From an uncultured Candidatus Melainabacteria bacterium (GTDB lineage: Bacteria > Cyanobacteriota > Vampirovibrionia > Gastranaerophilales > Gastranaerophilaceae): 64,000 nucleotides of DNA. Of this stretch, positions 49,844-59,252 are shown piece by piece; the first letter of the stretch is position 1, and every line of letters begins with the position of its first letter. The position numbers were made by a program, and so were the translations under genes. The stretch covers positions 1-64,000 of the forward strand of contig CAKVLN010000004.1 of NCBI GenBank assembly GCA_934757275.1, in the 5' to 3' direction. The notes beneath the pieces are model-generated. The model was not told the origin of the DNA, did not search any database, and worked only from the letters and a program-made list of their open reading frames with translations.

Positions 49844-51826
49844 ATGGAAAGAAAATTTGAACTTGTATCTAAATATAAACCTTCGGGCGACCAGCCAAAA
49901 GCAATCGAGGAACTTGTTGACGGACTTAAAAAAGGTGACGATGCGCAAACTCTTTTGGGTATTACTGGTTCTGGTAAAACTTTTACCATTGCAAATGTAA
50001 TTCAGCAAATACAGAAACCAACCTTGATTATTGCGCACAATAAAACGCTTGCAGCGCAACTATATAACGAGTTTAAGGAGTTATTTCCTAACAATGCGGT
50101 TGAATATTTTATTTCTTATTACGATTATTATCAACCAGAAGCGTACATTCCACGAACTGATACTTACATTGAAAAATCTGCAAGTATAAACGAAGAAATT
50201 GATAGGCTAAGACACAACACTACAAGAAGTTTGTACGAAAGAAATGATGTAATTATTATTGCGTCAGTAAGTTGTATTTACGGTTTGGGTTTGCCAGAAA
50301 GTTATTTTAAAGGCACAATACAAGTCAAAGTCGGCGACACACTTGATAGAGGCGATTTGATTAAACATCTTGTAATGACCCAATACACTCGTAACGACCT
50401 TGTTCTAGAGCGTTCCACCTTTAGAGCCAGAGGCGATATTTTAGAAATTATGCCAGCTTATGAGAAAATTATTACAAGAATTTATTTCTTTGGCGATGAA
50501 ATTGAAAAGATTGTGAAAATTGATAATTTAACAGGTGAAATAATCGAAACTCCAGATTCTGTAATGATTTACCCTGCGGTGCATTATATTGCCTATGATG
50601 AAAATGAAGATGAAACAATTTCTATGATAAAAACTGAACTCAAAAACCGTGTTATAGAGTTGGAGAGTGAAAACAAGATTTTGGAATCTCAACGACTTCA
50701 ACAGAGAGTTAAATACGATATAGAAATGATTAGAGAAATGGGCTACTGTTCTGGAATTGAAAACTACTCACGAATCATTGAACGTCGCCCGATTGGTTCA
50801 GCTCCAGCAACACTTTTAGACTATTTTCAAGGTGATTTTTTAACCGTTATTGATGAATCTCACGTTACACTTCCGCAACTTAATGGAATGTATCATGGCG
50901 ATGCTGCAAGAAAGAAAACTCTCGTAGATTTTGGGTTTAGACTTCCTTGTGCTAAAGATAACCGACCACTAAAGAGTGAAGAATTTTTTGCGAAGGTGGG
51001 ACAAAAAATTTATATTTCTGCAACTCCTGGTGAATTTGAAAAACAAACGTCAGAACAATTGGTTGAACAGATTATTCGTCCGACTGGACTTGTTGATCCG
51101 AAAATAAGTGTTCGACCTATTGAAACTCAAATTGGTGATTTAAAAATCGAGATAGAAAAACGTGCAAAGAAAGAGGAAAGAGTTCTTATTACAACGCTTA
51201 CAAAACGTATGGCAGAAGATTTGTGCGACTTTTTCTTGCAAGAAGGTATTAGAGTAAGATACTTGCACAGTGGAATAAAATCAATAGAGCGTGTTGAAAT
51301 TTTGAGAGATTTACGACTTGGTGAGTTTGATGTTCTTATAGGTGTAAACCTTTTAAGAGAAGGGCTTGATATTCCAGAAGTTTCACTAGTCGCAATCATG
51401 GACGCAGATAAAGAAGGTTTCTTGAGGTCAGAAACCAGCCTTATTCAAACAATTGGACGTGCAGCTCGTAATGCTTGCGGTGAAGTAATTATGTATGCTG
51501 ATAAGATTACAGAATCTATGCAAAAGGCTATTGATGAAACAAACCGTAGACGAGAAATTCAACTTGAACATAATAGAAAGTTTGGCATAATTCCACAAAC
51601 AATTAAAAAACCTATTGAAAACAACTTGTTGTCACTTGTTGCAAGTTATAGAGATTTTGAGGATATTGTCGCAGAAGAAATGGTAGATTTGGGTATTGAC
51701 AAAAAAGATTTGCCAAAACTTATTAATAAACTTGAAAAAGATATGCACAAAGCTGCAAAAATTCTTGACTTTGAACGAGCTGCAGAAATCAGAGATAAGT
51801 TGAAAAAATTGCGTGAAATGGTATAG
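49844..51826 (+). CDS. uvrB: Excinuclease ABC subunit B
   Basis: 660 residues. Walker A as [15 protein letters not shown], the beta-hairpin region [20 protein letters not shown], helicase motifs DESHV and [23 protein letters not shown], and a C-terminal UvrC-binding UVR motif ([20 protein letters not shown]). It scans DNA with UvrA and hands damage to UvrC. uvrA and uvrC are not in the window. Divergent from the permease unit. Confidence 0.99.
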   Translation: MERKFELVSKYKPSGDQPKAIEELVDGLKKGDDAQTLLGITGSGKTFTIANVIQQIQKPTLIIAHNKTLAAQLYNEFKELFPNNAVEYFISYYDYYQPEAYIPRTDTYIEKSASINEEIDRLRHNTTRSLYERNDVIIIASVSCIYGLGLPESYFKGTIQVKVGDTLDRGDLIKHLVMTQYTRNDLVLERSTFRARGDILEIMPAYEKIITRIYFFGDEIEKIVKIDNLTGEIIETPDSVMIYPAVHYIAYDENEDETISMIKTELKNRVIELESENKILESQRLQQRVKYDIEMIREMGYCSGIENYSRIIERRPIGSAPATLLDYFQGDFLTVIDESHVTLPQLNGMYHGDAARKKTLVDFGFRLPCAKDNRPLKSEEFFAKVGQKIYISATPGEFEKQTSEQLVEQIIRPTGLVDPKISVRPIETQIGDLKIEIEKRAKKEERVLITTLTKRMAEDLCDFFLQEGIRVRYLHSGIKSIERVEILRDLRLGEFDVLIGVNLLREGLDIPEVSLVAIMDADKEGFLRSETSLIQTIGRAARNACGEVIMYADKITESMQKAIDETNRRREIQLEHNRKFGIIPQTIKKPIENNLLSLVASYRDFEDIVAEEMVDLGIDKKDLPKLINKLEKDMHKAAKILDFERAAEIRDKLKKLREMV

Positions 51827-51924
51827 CTGAGTTTTTATTGGATTGCGATACAAGAAATTATTGGACTACAGTACAATAATTTTTAGGATTAATTTAAAAT
51901 CTATTTTTATGCTAATCTTTAATT

Positions 51925-52788
51925 ATGAAGAAGTTAGCTTTATTACTTTTATTATTTATACAAACGTCAGTGTTCGCAAGTCCGATTGTTTTTAGCGAAA
52001 ACGGCAAGTTTGGTTTGCAAGACGAAAAAGGCGTAACAATTGTTGATGCCAAATACAAAAAGTTAATCAGACTTGGTGCTTCAGGCTGGATTATTCAAAA
52101 AGGTACTAAATTCGGCATCATAGATTCTGCGGGAACAGTGTTGGTTGAGCCTATATACTCTAACGCAGATAGAATTTTAGGAAAGTTTGTAAAATTTAAA
52201 AAAGGTGATAAGTATTGCCTATTTGACGAACAAGGCTTTACAATTTTGCCTTTAGAATATACTTCAATAGATTTGTTGTATGGCGGAATGTTTTTGACCT
52301 GCAAAAATTATAAATACGGGGTTTCGGATTTTAATGGACAACCAATTTTAGACAATATTTTTGATGATATTTATATGCCAAAACCAAATCAAATGATAAT
52401 TGTCTACAACGGAGAAAAATACGAAATTGAGCGTGCGAGAGGACAAGAACTCACACTTCCAAATAACATTCGCTCGATTAAGGAAGATTCAGAATTTACA
52501 GTAACAGAGCTTATCTCAAAGCCAGTTGCTACAACTGGTTATTATAGCGTAAGTGCGACAAATTATCTTCTAAAAATATTTTCTTCAATTTCACCGGCCT
52601 ACGAGCAAACGATTGATGAGTTGATGTTTTCGCAAGGTGCAGATGCAGCCTCTATAATTATGAAATGTGCATGGATACCAAAATTTCCTGTGGTGTATGT
52701 GAAAAAATACTACGAGAATTTAAAAGCACCAAATAACGGACCATTGAGCGGAGTCAAGTCAAATTTAAAACGCCAAATGACAGAATAA
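51925..52788 (+). CDS. Secreted WG-repeat protein
   Basis: 287 residues. Signal peptide at residues 1-19 (MKKLALLLLLFIQTSVFAS). Residues 20-170 hold about five WG-like beta-hairpin repeats of the type KFGLQDEKGVTIVDAKYKKL, KFGIIDSAGTVLVEPIYSNA and KYCLFDEQGFTILPLEYTSI. The C-terminal 110 residues are different and unassigned. WG-repeat proteins are surface-exposed in Bacteroidetes and gut bacteria, with unknown ligands. No clear ribosome binding site; TAATCT just upstream could again give a short or absent leader. The folate genes follow 18 bp later. Confidence 0.87.
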   Translation: MKKLALLLLLFIQTSVFASPIVFSENGKFGLQDEKGVTIVDAKYKKLIRLGASGWIIQKGTKFGIIDSAGTVLVEPIYSNADRILGKFVKFKKGDKYCLFDEQGFTILPLEYTSIDLLYGGMFLTCKNYKYGVSDFNGQPILDNIFDDIYMPKPNQMIIVYNGEKYEIERARGQELTLPNNIRSIKEDSEFTVTELISKPVATTGYYSVSATNYLLKIFSSISPAYEQTIDELMFSQGADAASIIMKCAWIPKFPVVYVKKYYENLKAPNNGPLSGVKSNLKRQMTE

Positions 52789-52805
52789 CTTTTAGGACGT
52801 AAATT

Positions 52806-54377
52806 ATGCAAATATATTCAGACAAATCTTTTTCCAATCCAATAGAAGTTATTCAGGCAGAAGGTGACTTGGAACAGGCTTTTTTGCGTATTGAAAAATT
52901 AAGGAAAAAATATTACCTTTTAGGATATATAACTTACGATTTCAAGAAACTGTATTTTGAAGTTTTTGATAAATATGAAAATTATAGACCTCAAACACCA
53001 AAGCAACTCGGGACAATAATCAAACCGCTTATAAGTAAAGAAACTTATATAAATGCGATAAACAAAATTAGGGAATACATTTCAGAAGGCGTGACGTACG
53101 AGGTTAATTACACATACCCATCAGAGGTTTTGACAAATTTGAATGGCATAGATTTGTATGAAGCGATATTAGAAAAGCAAAAAACGCCATATAACACATA
53201 TTTGCAAACTCCAGATTTAACTCTTTTATCCTTTTCGCCAGAATTGTTTTTTAGACTTAAAGGAAACAAGATTTTGACCAAACCAATGAAAGGGACTGCG
53301 CCAAAATATGGTGATGGAGAGGATATAAAAAGGCGTGATTTTTTGTACAAGGATATAAAAAATCGTGCCGAAAACATCATGATTGTTGATTTGTTGAGAA
53401 ATGATTTGGGTAGAATTTCAAAAGCTGGTTCAGTGAAAGTTGATAAACTTTTTGAAATTGAAGAGCATAAAACGCTATATCAAATGACTTCAGAAATTTC
53501 TTCTGAATTAGAAGAAAATGTTACGTTGTACGATATTTTTAAGGCGATTTTTCCTTGTGGTTCAATTACTGGCGCACCAAAGGTTTCGACAATGCGTGTG
53601 ATTGATGAATTAGAACCATTACCGAGAAATATTTATTGCGGAGCTATTGGTTTTCTCTCACCAGAAATGTGCGAATTTAGCGTGCCAATTAGAATTTTGT
53701 ATGGTAAAGAAAATAAATATACCTACCACGCAGGCGGTGCAATTGTTTGGGACTCAACGGCAGAAGAAGAGTGGGAAGAAACACTTGTAAAAACGAAGTT
53801 TTTACAGACAGATTTTCAGTTGATAGAAACTGCGATTGATGATTGGGCAAGCCATGTTGAAAGAATGAAGAAATCTGCGCAACAGCTTGGGTTTAAATGG
53901 AATAAGAAAATTGAAGAATTGGGAAACTATTTACAATCTACAAAATCACCTCAAAAGCTAAGAGTAGTTTTACATAAGAAGGGAACTTTTGAAACGCAAC
54001 TAACGCCTTTTTGCCCAACAACAGCAGGAAAAAAATTTGTAAAAATGGAAGGCAATGTTAATTCTAATAACCCGTTTCTTTATTATAAAACTACTATAAG
54101 AGAAACTATGCCAAAAGAGGTTTTTGAATATATTCGTACAAATGAGCGTGGTGAAATAACCGAGGGAACTTTTACAAATATTGCAGTAGAAAAAGACGGT
54201 AAACTTTTTACACCACCGATTTCTTGCGGTTTACTTAATGGAACGTATAGACAAAAACTTTTGAGAGAAGGAAAATTAATAGAAAAAATACTTTTTATAG
54301 AAGATTTGAAGAAGGCTGATAAAATCTTTTGTTTCAACTCTGTTAGAAAAATGGTTGAGGTTGAAATATGCTCATAA
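52806..54377 (+). CDS. pabB: Aminodeoxychorismate synthase component I fused to aminodeoxychorismate lyase
   Basis: 523 residues. Residues 1-345 are PabB: TKPMKGTAPKYGDGED, RAENIMIVDLLRNDLGRI, IFPCGSITGAPKVSTMRVI and YCGAIGFLSP are chorismate-binding motifs. Residues 345-523 form a PabC-like PLP lyase with the lysine region LYYKTTIRE and ERGEITEGTFTNIAVE. Together with PabA they turn chorismate into 4-aminobenzoate for folate. AGGACG precedes the ATG. The 3' end overlaps pabA by 10 bp. Such PabBC fusions are known in several phyla. Confidence 0.94.
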   Translation: MQIYSDKSFSNPIEVIQAEGDLEQAFLRIEKLRKKYYLLGYITYDFKKLYFEVFDKYENYRPQTPKQLGTIIKPLISKETYINAINKIREYISEGVTYEVNYTYPSEVLTNLNGIDLYEAILEKQKTPYNTYLQTPDLTLLSFSPELFFRLKGNKILTKPMKGTAPKYGDGEDIKRRDFLYKDIKNRAENIMIVDLLRNDLGRISKAGSVKVDKLFEIEEHKTLYQMTSEISSELEENVTLYDIFKAIFPCGSITGAPKVSTMRVIDELEPLPRNIYCGAIGFLSPEMCEFSVPIRILYGKENKYTYHAGGAIVWDSTAEEEWEETLVKTKFLQTDFQLIETAIDDWASHVERMKKSAQQLGFKWNKKIEELGNYLQSTKSPQKLRVVLHKKGTFETQLTPFCPTTAGKKFVKMEGNVNSNNPFLYYKTTIRETMPKEVFEYIRTNERGEITEGTFTNIAVEKDGKLFTPPISCGLLNGTYRQKLLREGKLIEKILFIEDLKKADKIFCFNSVRKMVEVEICS

Positions 54378-55039
54378 TTGATAATTACGACTCATTTACT
54401 TATAACATTGTTCAATACATAAGAATTTTAGAGATTGAACCAATTGTAATCAAAAATGACGAGTTGTGCTTAGATGAGATAAGAGAATTAAATTTTTCTA
54501 GGATAATTCTTTCCCCTGGGTGGGGTAATCCAGAAAATTCTGGTGTTACAATGCAAGTTATTGAGCATTATAAAGACAAGTTGCCAATTTTGGGTGTATG
54601 TTTGGGTATGCAATGTATAGCGAAATATTTTGGCGCAGAGATTGTAAAAGCGCCTGAACCTTATCACGGTAAAAATTCAAAGATATTTTTTGAGCGTGAT
54701 TTTGAATTATTTAAAGGTATGTTACAAGGTTTTAGTGCTACAAGATATCATTCGCTGATGGTAAATTTCAAACCCACTATGGATTGCCACGTCGCCCAAA
54801 TTGAAACCGCTCCTCGCAATGACTTGTCACCAGTTGTTGAAACCTATCATAATTGTGAGATTGCGAAAAGCCCCGATAATACCTTGAACCAAATTCAAAT
54901 AACAGCTTGGACAGAAGAGAAAATTCCAATGGCATTAAAAATAAAAGATAAACCGATTTTTGGCGTCCAATTCCACCCAGAAGCTATTTTAACCGAGAAC
55001 GGAATTGAAGTGTTTAGAAATTTTATTGAGGTGGAGTGA
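54368..55039 (+). CDS. pabA: Aminodeoxychorismate/anthranilate synthase glutamine amidotransferase
   Basis: 223 residues, class I amidotransferase. LIIDNYDSFTYNIVQYI, catalytic Cys in GVCLGMQCIA, and His/Glu in GVQFHPEAI are intact. The usual SPGPG is SPGWG here. Between RYHSLMV and ITAWT there are about 45 residues instead of roughly 18; the extra part (about residues 138-165) is encoded by a palindromic repeat at 54781-54823. It supplies ammonia to PabB. GAGG sits inside the end of pabB. It may also serve TrpE, as shared PabA/TrpG subunits do. Confidence 0.93.
   Translation: MLIIDNYDSFTYNIVQYIRILEIEPIVIKNDELCLDEIRELNFSRIILSPGWGNPENSGVTMQVIEHYKDKLPILGVCLGMQCIAKYFGAEIVKAPEPYHGKNSKIFFERDFELFKGMLQGFSATRYHSLMVNFKPTMDCHVAQIETAPRNDLSPVVETYHNCEIAKSPDNTLNQIQITAWTEEKIPMALKIKDKPIFGVQFHPEAILTENGIEVFRNFIEVE
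54781..54823. repeat. Dispersed palindromic repeat inserted in frame in pabA
   Basis: The 43 bp start GGATTGCCACGTCGC and end GCTCCTCGCAATGAC; the minus strand thus reads GTCATTGCGAGGAGC...GCGACGTGGCAATCC, a repeat known from intergenic DNA of many bacteria. Here it is read as codons 138-152 of pabA without a stop. A decayed intergenic relative lies at 2269-2302. Confidence 0.85.
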
Positions 55040-55061
55040 AGGAGTTGAATATAAGGTTGTA

Positions 55062-56828
55062 TTAGTTTTCTTTTTTCAACTTCAAGCACTCTTCGCCTAG
55101 TGCTTTGTTGCCGATTTCAACAATTTTTTTGGCTAAATCAACATAAACTCTTCTTGAAAAATGGTTGATACAAGTTGTATAATCTTCGTCATTTTTAATA
55201 AAATCAGTAAGTTCGATAAATTCTACTCGGTCTTTAAATTCTTTTTTAATCACAGAATTTAACATTTTATGGCGCTCTGCCATATTGTCATACCCAGCTT
55301 GAATTTTGTTTGTAGGAATTTCACTTCCCAAAATCAAAACTAGTTTTGCATGAAGATTTTCAAGAATATAATTTAGATTTTTGATAACCAGTTCAACAGG
55401 CGGATTACCACCGAAAATATAATTGTTTTTAAACTCTTTCAACATCAAAATATTTTGCGCTCTTGCCTCAGCTGGAATTGGAGCTAAAATCTTTTCCCAA
55501 TTATTTTCGTCTGTAATATCACAATCAGCAAAGCCGAAGAACGCATAAGTGCCATCGTTTTTGTTAATATAAATACCACTATGAGTTACTGTGAGCAGGC
55601 TCAAAAAGATAACATCGTATTTTGAATCAAAGAACTTTGTCTTAAATTCGTCTGGGTTAGGAAAAGGAAAACGCATAGAAAGCTCTGCAATTTGGCTTTG
55701 AGAAAGTCTGTGCGTTTGCTCGATAAAAGCTGTATGCGTGTGAGCCAAAATATAAATAAGTTGCTTATTCCAGTAAGGAAATTCCGTATCAATGTTACAA
55801 TCTGCGTCTATATAGCTCAAAGTCGAATACAAGTCGCATGGACCTTTGAAAAGAATATTTTTCTCCTTCAAAGTTGATTTAACTTCTTTTTTTAGACTTA
55901 AATCTTCTACAAGCTCAATCCAATCAACCTTGCCATCTAAAGTTGAGGCAACTTCGCCAACGATTTCTATTTGCGGACGTTTCAAATAATTATAAACAAA
56001 TTGTTCAATTCCCATGTTCATAATTCTGCAAGAAAAAAGAAAATGAACAAGTTTTTCTTGAGGTTCTTGATTATTTTTATTATCTTTACTTAGTGCATAA
56101 AACCCGCAAATGCCGTAGTTGCCGTACTTATCTTCTGCTATAATATAAGCACAATCATTATTTTTTATTGTATCTTCAATATTTTCATCTCGAAACTTTG
56201 TAAAATTTAGTTGATTTGTTCTTAAAATAAGTTTTTTTATACGTTCGATATTCTCTAAACAATCTTTTTTTATGCAGATTTTGATATTACTTGAACGCAA
56301 AAATTCTTCGTTTGAAGAAGATTGCGCAATTTGTTTATTTTTTTCTTCCAAAATCTTGTACTGCTTTAATCTTGTGTGTTCAAAATCGTAGTCATTTACT
56401 AAATAAAGCTCTTCACCAATTTTTGTAATAAGTTCTGGAGTTGCACTCATAATTTGTGGGGAGAAAAATTTTGCTTCATTAATATTGGAAACATTATCAT
56501 CAATAAAGATAACATTTTCTTCTCTTAAATTCATTGATTTGATTATGTTCTTTACTCGCTCACCCTTTGGCGTCCAATCAATAGAAGGGAAAACGAACAA
56601 ATTCCAAACATCATTCAAGCCAGAGGTAACGAACTTATTTCTTACGTCCTCAAAATTGTTTTTTGAACAAATAGAGTTCATTATGCCTTTGGTCGTAAGT
56701 TCACGCACAAGTGCAATGGTTTCGGGCTTAAAAATAACTTCGCCCTCGGTCAAATTGCCAGACCAAAAGGTTTCGTCCAAATCCCAAATTACTAATTTTG
56801 TTTTTGTAATATCGTAATCTTTGCGCAT
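55062..56828 (-). CDS. FkbH-like HAD-family protein with extra C-terminal domain
   Basis: 588 residues. Residues 8-150 form a HAD domain with the nucleophile motif DLDETFWSG (Asp16, Asp18) and VIFIDDNVSNINEAKF. Residues 170-310 look like the GNAT-like part of FkbH proteins (FLFSCRIMNMGIEQFVYNYL). Residues 370-588 are an extra domain with LSLLTVTHSGIYIN and NHFSRRVYVDLAKKI, perhaps SGNH-hydrolase-like. FkbH proteins load glyceryl units in antibiotic synthesis; no such cluster is here, so a role in surface glycan decoration is possible. Start overlaps the preceding stop (TAATG). Confidence 0.83.
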   Translation of the reverse strand: MRKDYDITKTKLVIWDLDETFWSGNLTEGEVIFKPETIALVRELTTKGIMNSICSKNNFEDVRNKFVTSGLNDVWNLFVFPSIDWTPKGERVKNIIKSMNLREENVIFIDDNVSNINEAKFFSPQIMSATPELITKIGEELYLVNDYDFEHTRLKQYKILEEKNKQIAQSSSNEEFLRSSNIKICIKKDCLENIERIKKLILRTNQLNFTKFRDENIEDTIKNNDCAYIIAEDKYGNYGICGFYALSKDNKNNQEPQEKLVHFLFSCRIMNMGIEQFVYNYLKRPQIEIVGEVASTLDGKVDWIELVEDLSLKKEVKSTLKEKNILFKGPCDLYSTLSYIDADCNIDTEFPYWNKQLIYILAHTHTAFIEQTHRLSQSQIAELSMRFPFPNPDEFKTKFFDSKYDVIFLSLLTVTHSGIYINKNDGTYAFFGFADCDITDENNWEKILAPIPAEARAQNILMLKEFKNNYIFGGNPPVELVIKNLNYILENLHAKLVLILGSEIPTNKIQAGYDNMAERHKMLNSVIKKEFKDRVEFIELTDFIKNDEDYTTCINHFSRRVYVDLAKKIVEIGNKALGEECLKLKKEN

Positions 56829-57259
56829 TATTGTTTAGGCTTATTTGTAGAAATTGTGCAAACAGAACTGTCTTGCAAGTATTTGTTCCAAACTTTCACA
56901 ACTGGGTTGTCTTGAACTGCAGACAAGCTAGAAGTGTCGACATTTGATTTTGAATATTGTTGAACAACTGCGTAAGCCTGCATAACGTTTACAAGTTCAC
57001 TGATTTGCGCTTTAGAAAGTTTGCAGGTTATACAAGAGTCAATTCCTGCAAAATTAACCTTCTCTTGGTAAACGCACTTATCACCTTGCCAACCAAGAAT
57101 TTTCTTGTTTGATGTTACGTTCATACCTTCAGTGTTAACTGTTCCGCTTTCTGAATAAGAAGAACAATTTCTTAGTGCAGAGGCAAATTTTGCGTCATCA
57201 GCCAAGACAATTAGCGTTGTCAGAATTATTGTTAAAGCGAATAAAAGATACTTTCTCAT
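56828..57259 (-). CDS. Secreted cysteine-containing protein of unknown function
   Basis: 143 residues. Signal peptide at about residues 1-20 (MRKYLLFALTIILTTLIVLA, then DD). The mature part has five cysteines, three of them in CVYQEK and CITCK, and a Thr/Ser-rich region. The segment NKKILGWQGDKCVYQEKVNF resembles a small beta-rich periplasmic domain. AGAGGTCGC precedes the ATG. Its TAA overlaps the start of the FkbH-like gene, so the two are coupled; it follows atpC by 20 bp. Confidence 0.78.
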   Translation of the reverse strand: MRKYLLFALTIILTTLIVLADDAKFASALRNCSSYSESGTVNTEGMNVTSNKKILGWQGDKCVYQEKVNFAGIDSCITCKLSKAQISELVNVMQAYAVVQQYSKSNVDTSSLSAVQDNPVVKVWNKYLQDSSVCTISTNKPKQ

Positions 57260-57279
57260 GCGACCTCTTTCTTTGACGC

Positions 57280-57672
57280 TTATTTATTCAAAGCTGCTTT
57301 TAATCTAGCAAGAGAACGAGCTAACGCAGCTTGTGCACGTTCTGCGTCAATCTTAGCGTCATTATCTGCCAAACGAGCTTCGGCTCTATGTTTAGCATCG
57401 TTTGCACGAGTTACGTCAATGTCGCAACCGTCTTCACAAACATCTGTAAGAATTGTTGCCTCATTATCTTTGAATTGAAAAATTCCACCCATTGTAGCAA
57501 AATATTTGTATTTGTCACCAATTTTCGCTTTTGTAACACCAATATCCAACGCAGTAGTCAAAGGAACGTGGTCTTTTAAAATACCAATTTGTCCACCAGT
57601 TGTTTGAAGTACAAGCTCATCAATCTCACCTTCAAAAACTATGCGTTCATGAGTAATTATTTTAAGTTTCAT
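57280..57672 (-). CDS. atpC: F1F0 ATP synthase epsilon subunit
   Basis: 130 residues from ATG 57670-57672, preceded by GAGGTTTATA. MKLKIITHERIVFEGEIDELVLQT, GQIGILKDHVPLTTALDIG and GGIFQFKDNEATILTD give the N-terminal beta-sandwich. The helical C-terminal part (RAEARLADNDAKIDAERAQAALARSLARLKAA) is the inhibitory arm. It forms part of the central stalk. Follows atpD after a hairpin-forming gap. Called atpE in cyanobacteria. Confidence 0.97.
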   Translation of the reverse strand: MKLKIITHERIVFEGEIDELVLQTTGGQIGILKDHVPLTTALDIGVTKAKIGDKYKYFATMGGIFQFKDNEATILTDVCEDGCDIDVTRANDAKHRAEARLADNDAKIDAERAQAALARSLARLKAALNK

Positions 57673-57698
57673 TATAAACCTCATAAAAGTTTAGAGGA

Positions 57699-57736
57699 AA
57701 CAAGTTTAGAAGTTCAACTTAACTTCTAAACTTGTT
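57699..57736. repeat. Octamer-type inverted repeat between atpD and atpC
   Basis: A perfect 16-bp inverted repeat, AACAAGTTTAGAAGTT/AACTTCTAAACTTGTT, loop 6 nt. Outside it, GTTTAGAG and CTTTAGAC continue in octamer phase. The build resembles the octamer elements in the kor operon, but the unit differs. It may modulate the atpD:atpC ratio as an RNA hairpin. Confidence 0.75.
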
Positions 57737-57747
57737 AACCTTTAGAC

Positions 57748-59184
<1,437 letters not shown>

Positions 59185-59252
59185 TTATATAATATAAAAA
59201 GTTTATTTACAACGAGTAGAAAAAATTTTGTGAGAAGAAAATAGGGAATATA

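Noticed and set aside
55062..57259. Polyketide or non-ribosomal peptide gene cluster around the FkbH-like gene
   Set aside because: Neighbours are folate, ATP synthase and a small secreted protein; no synthase, carrier protein or acyltransferase genes are present.
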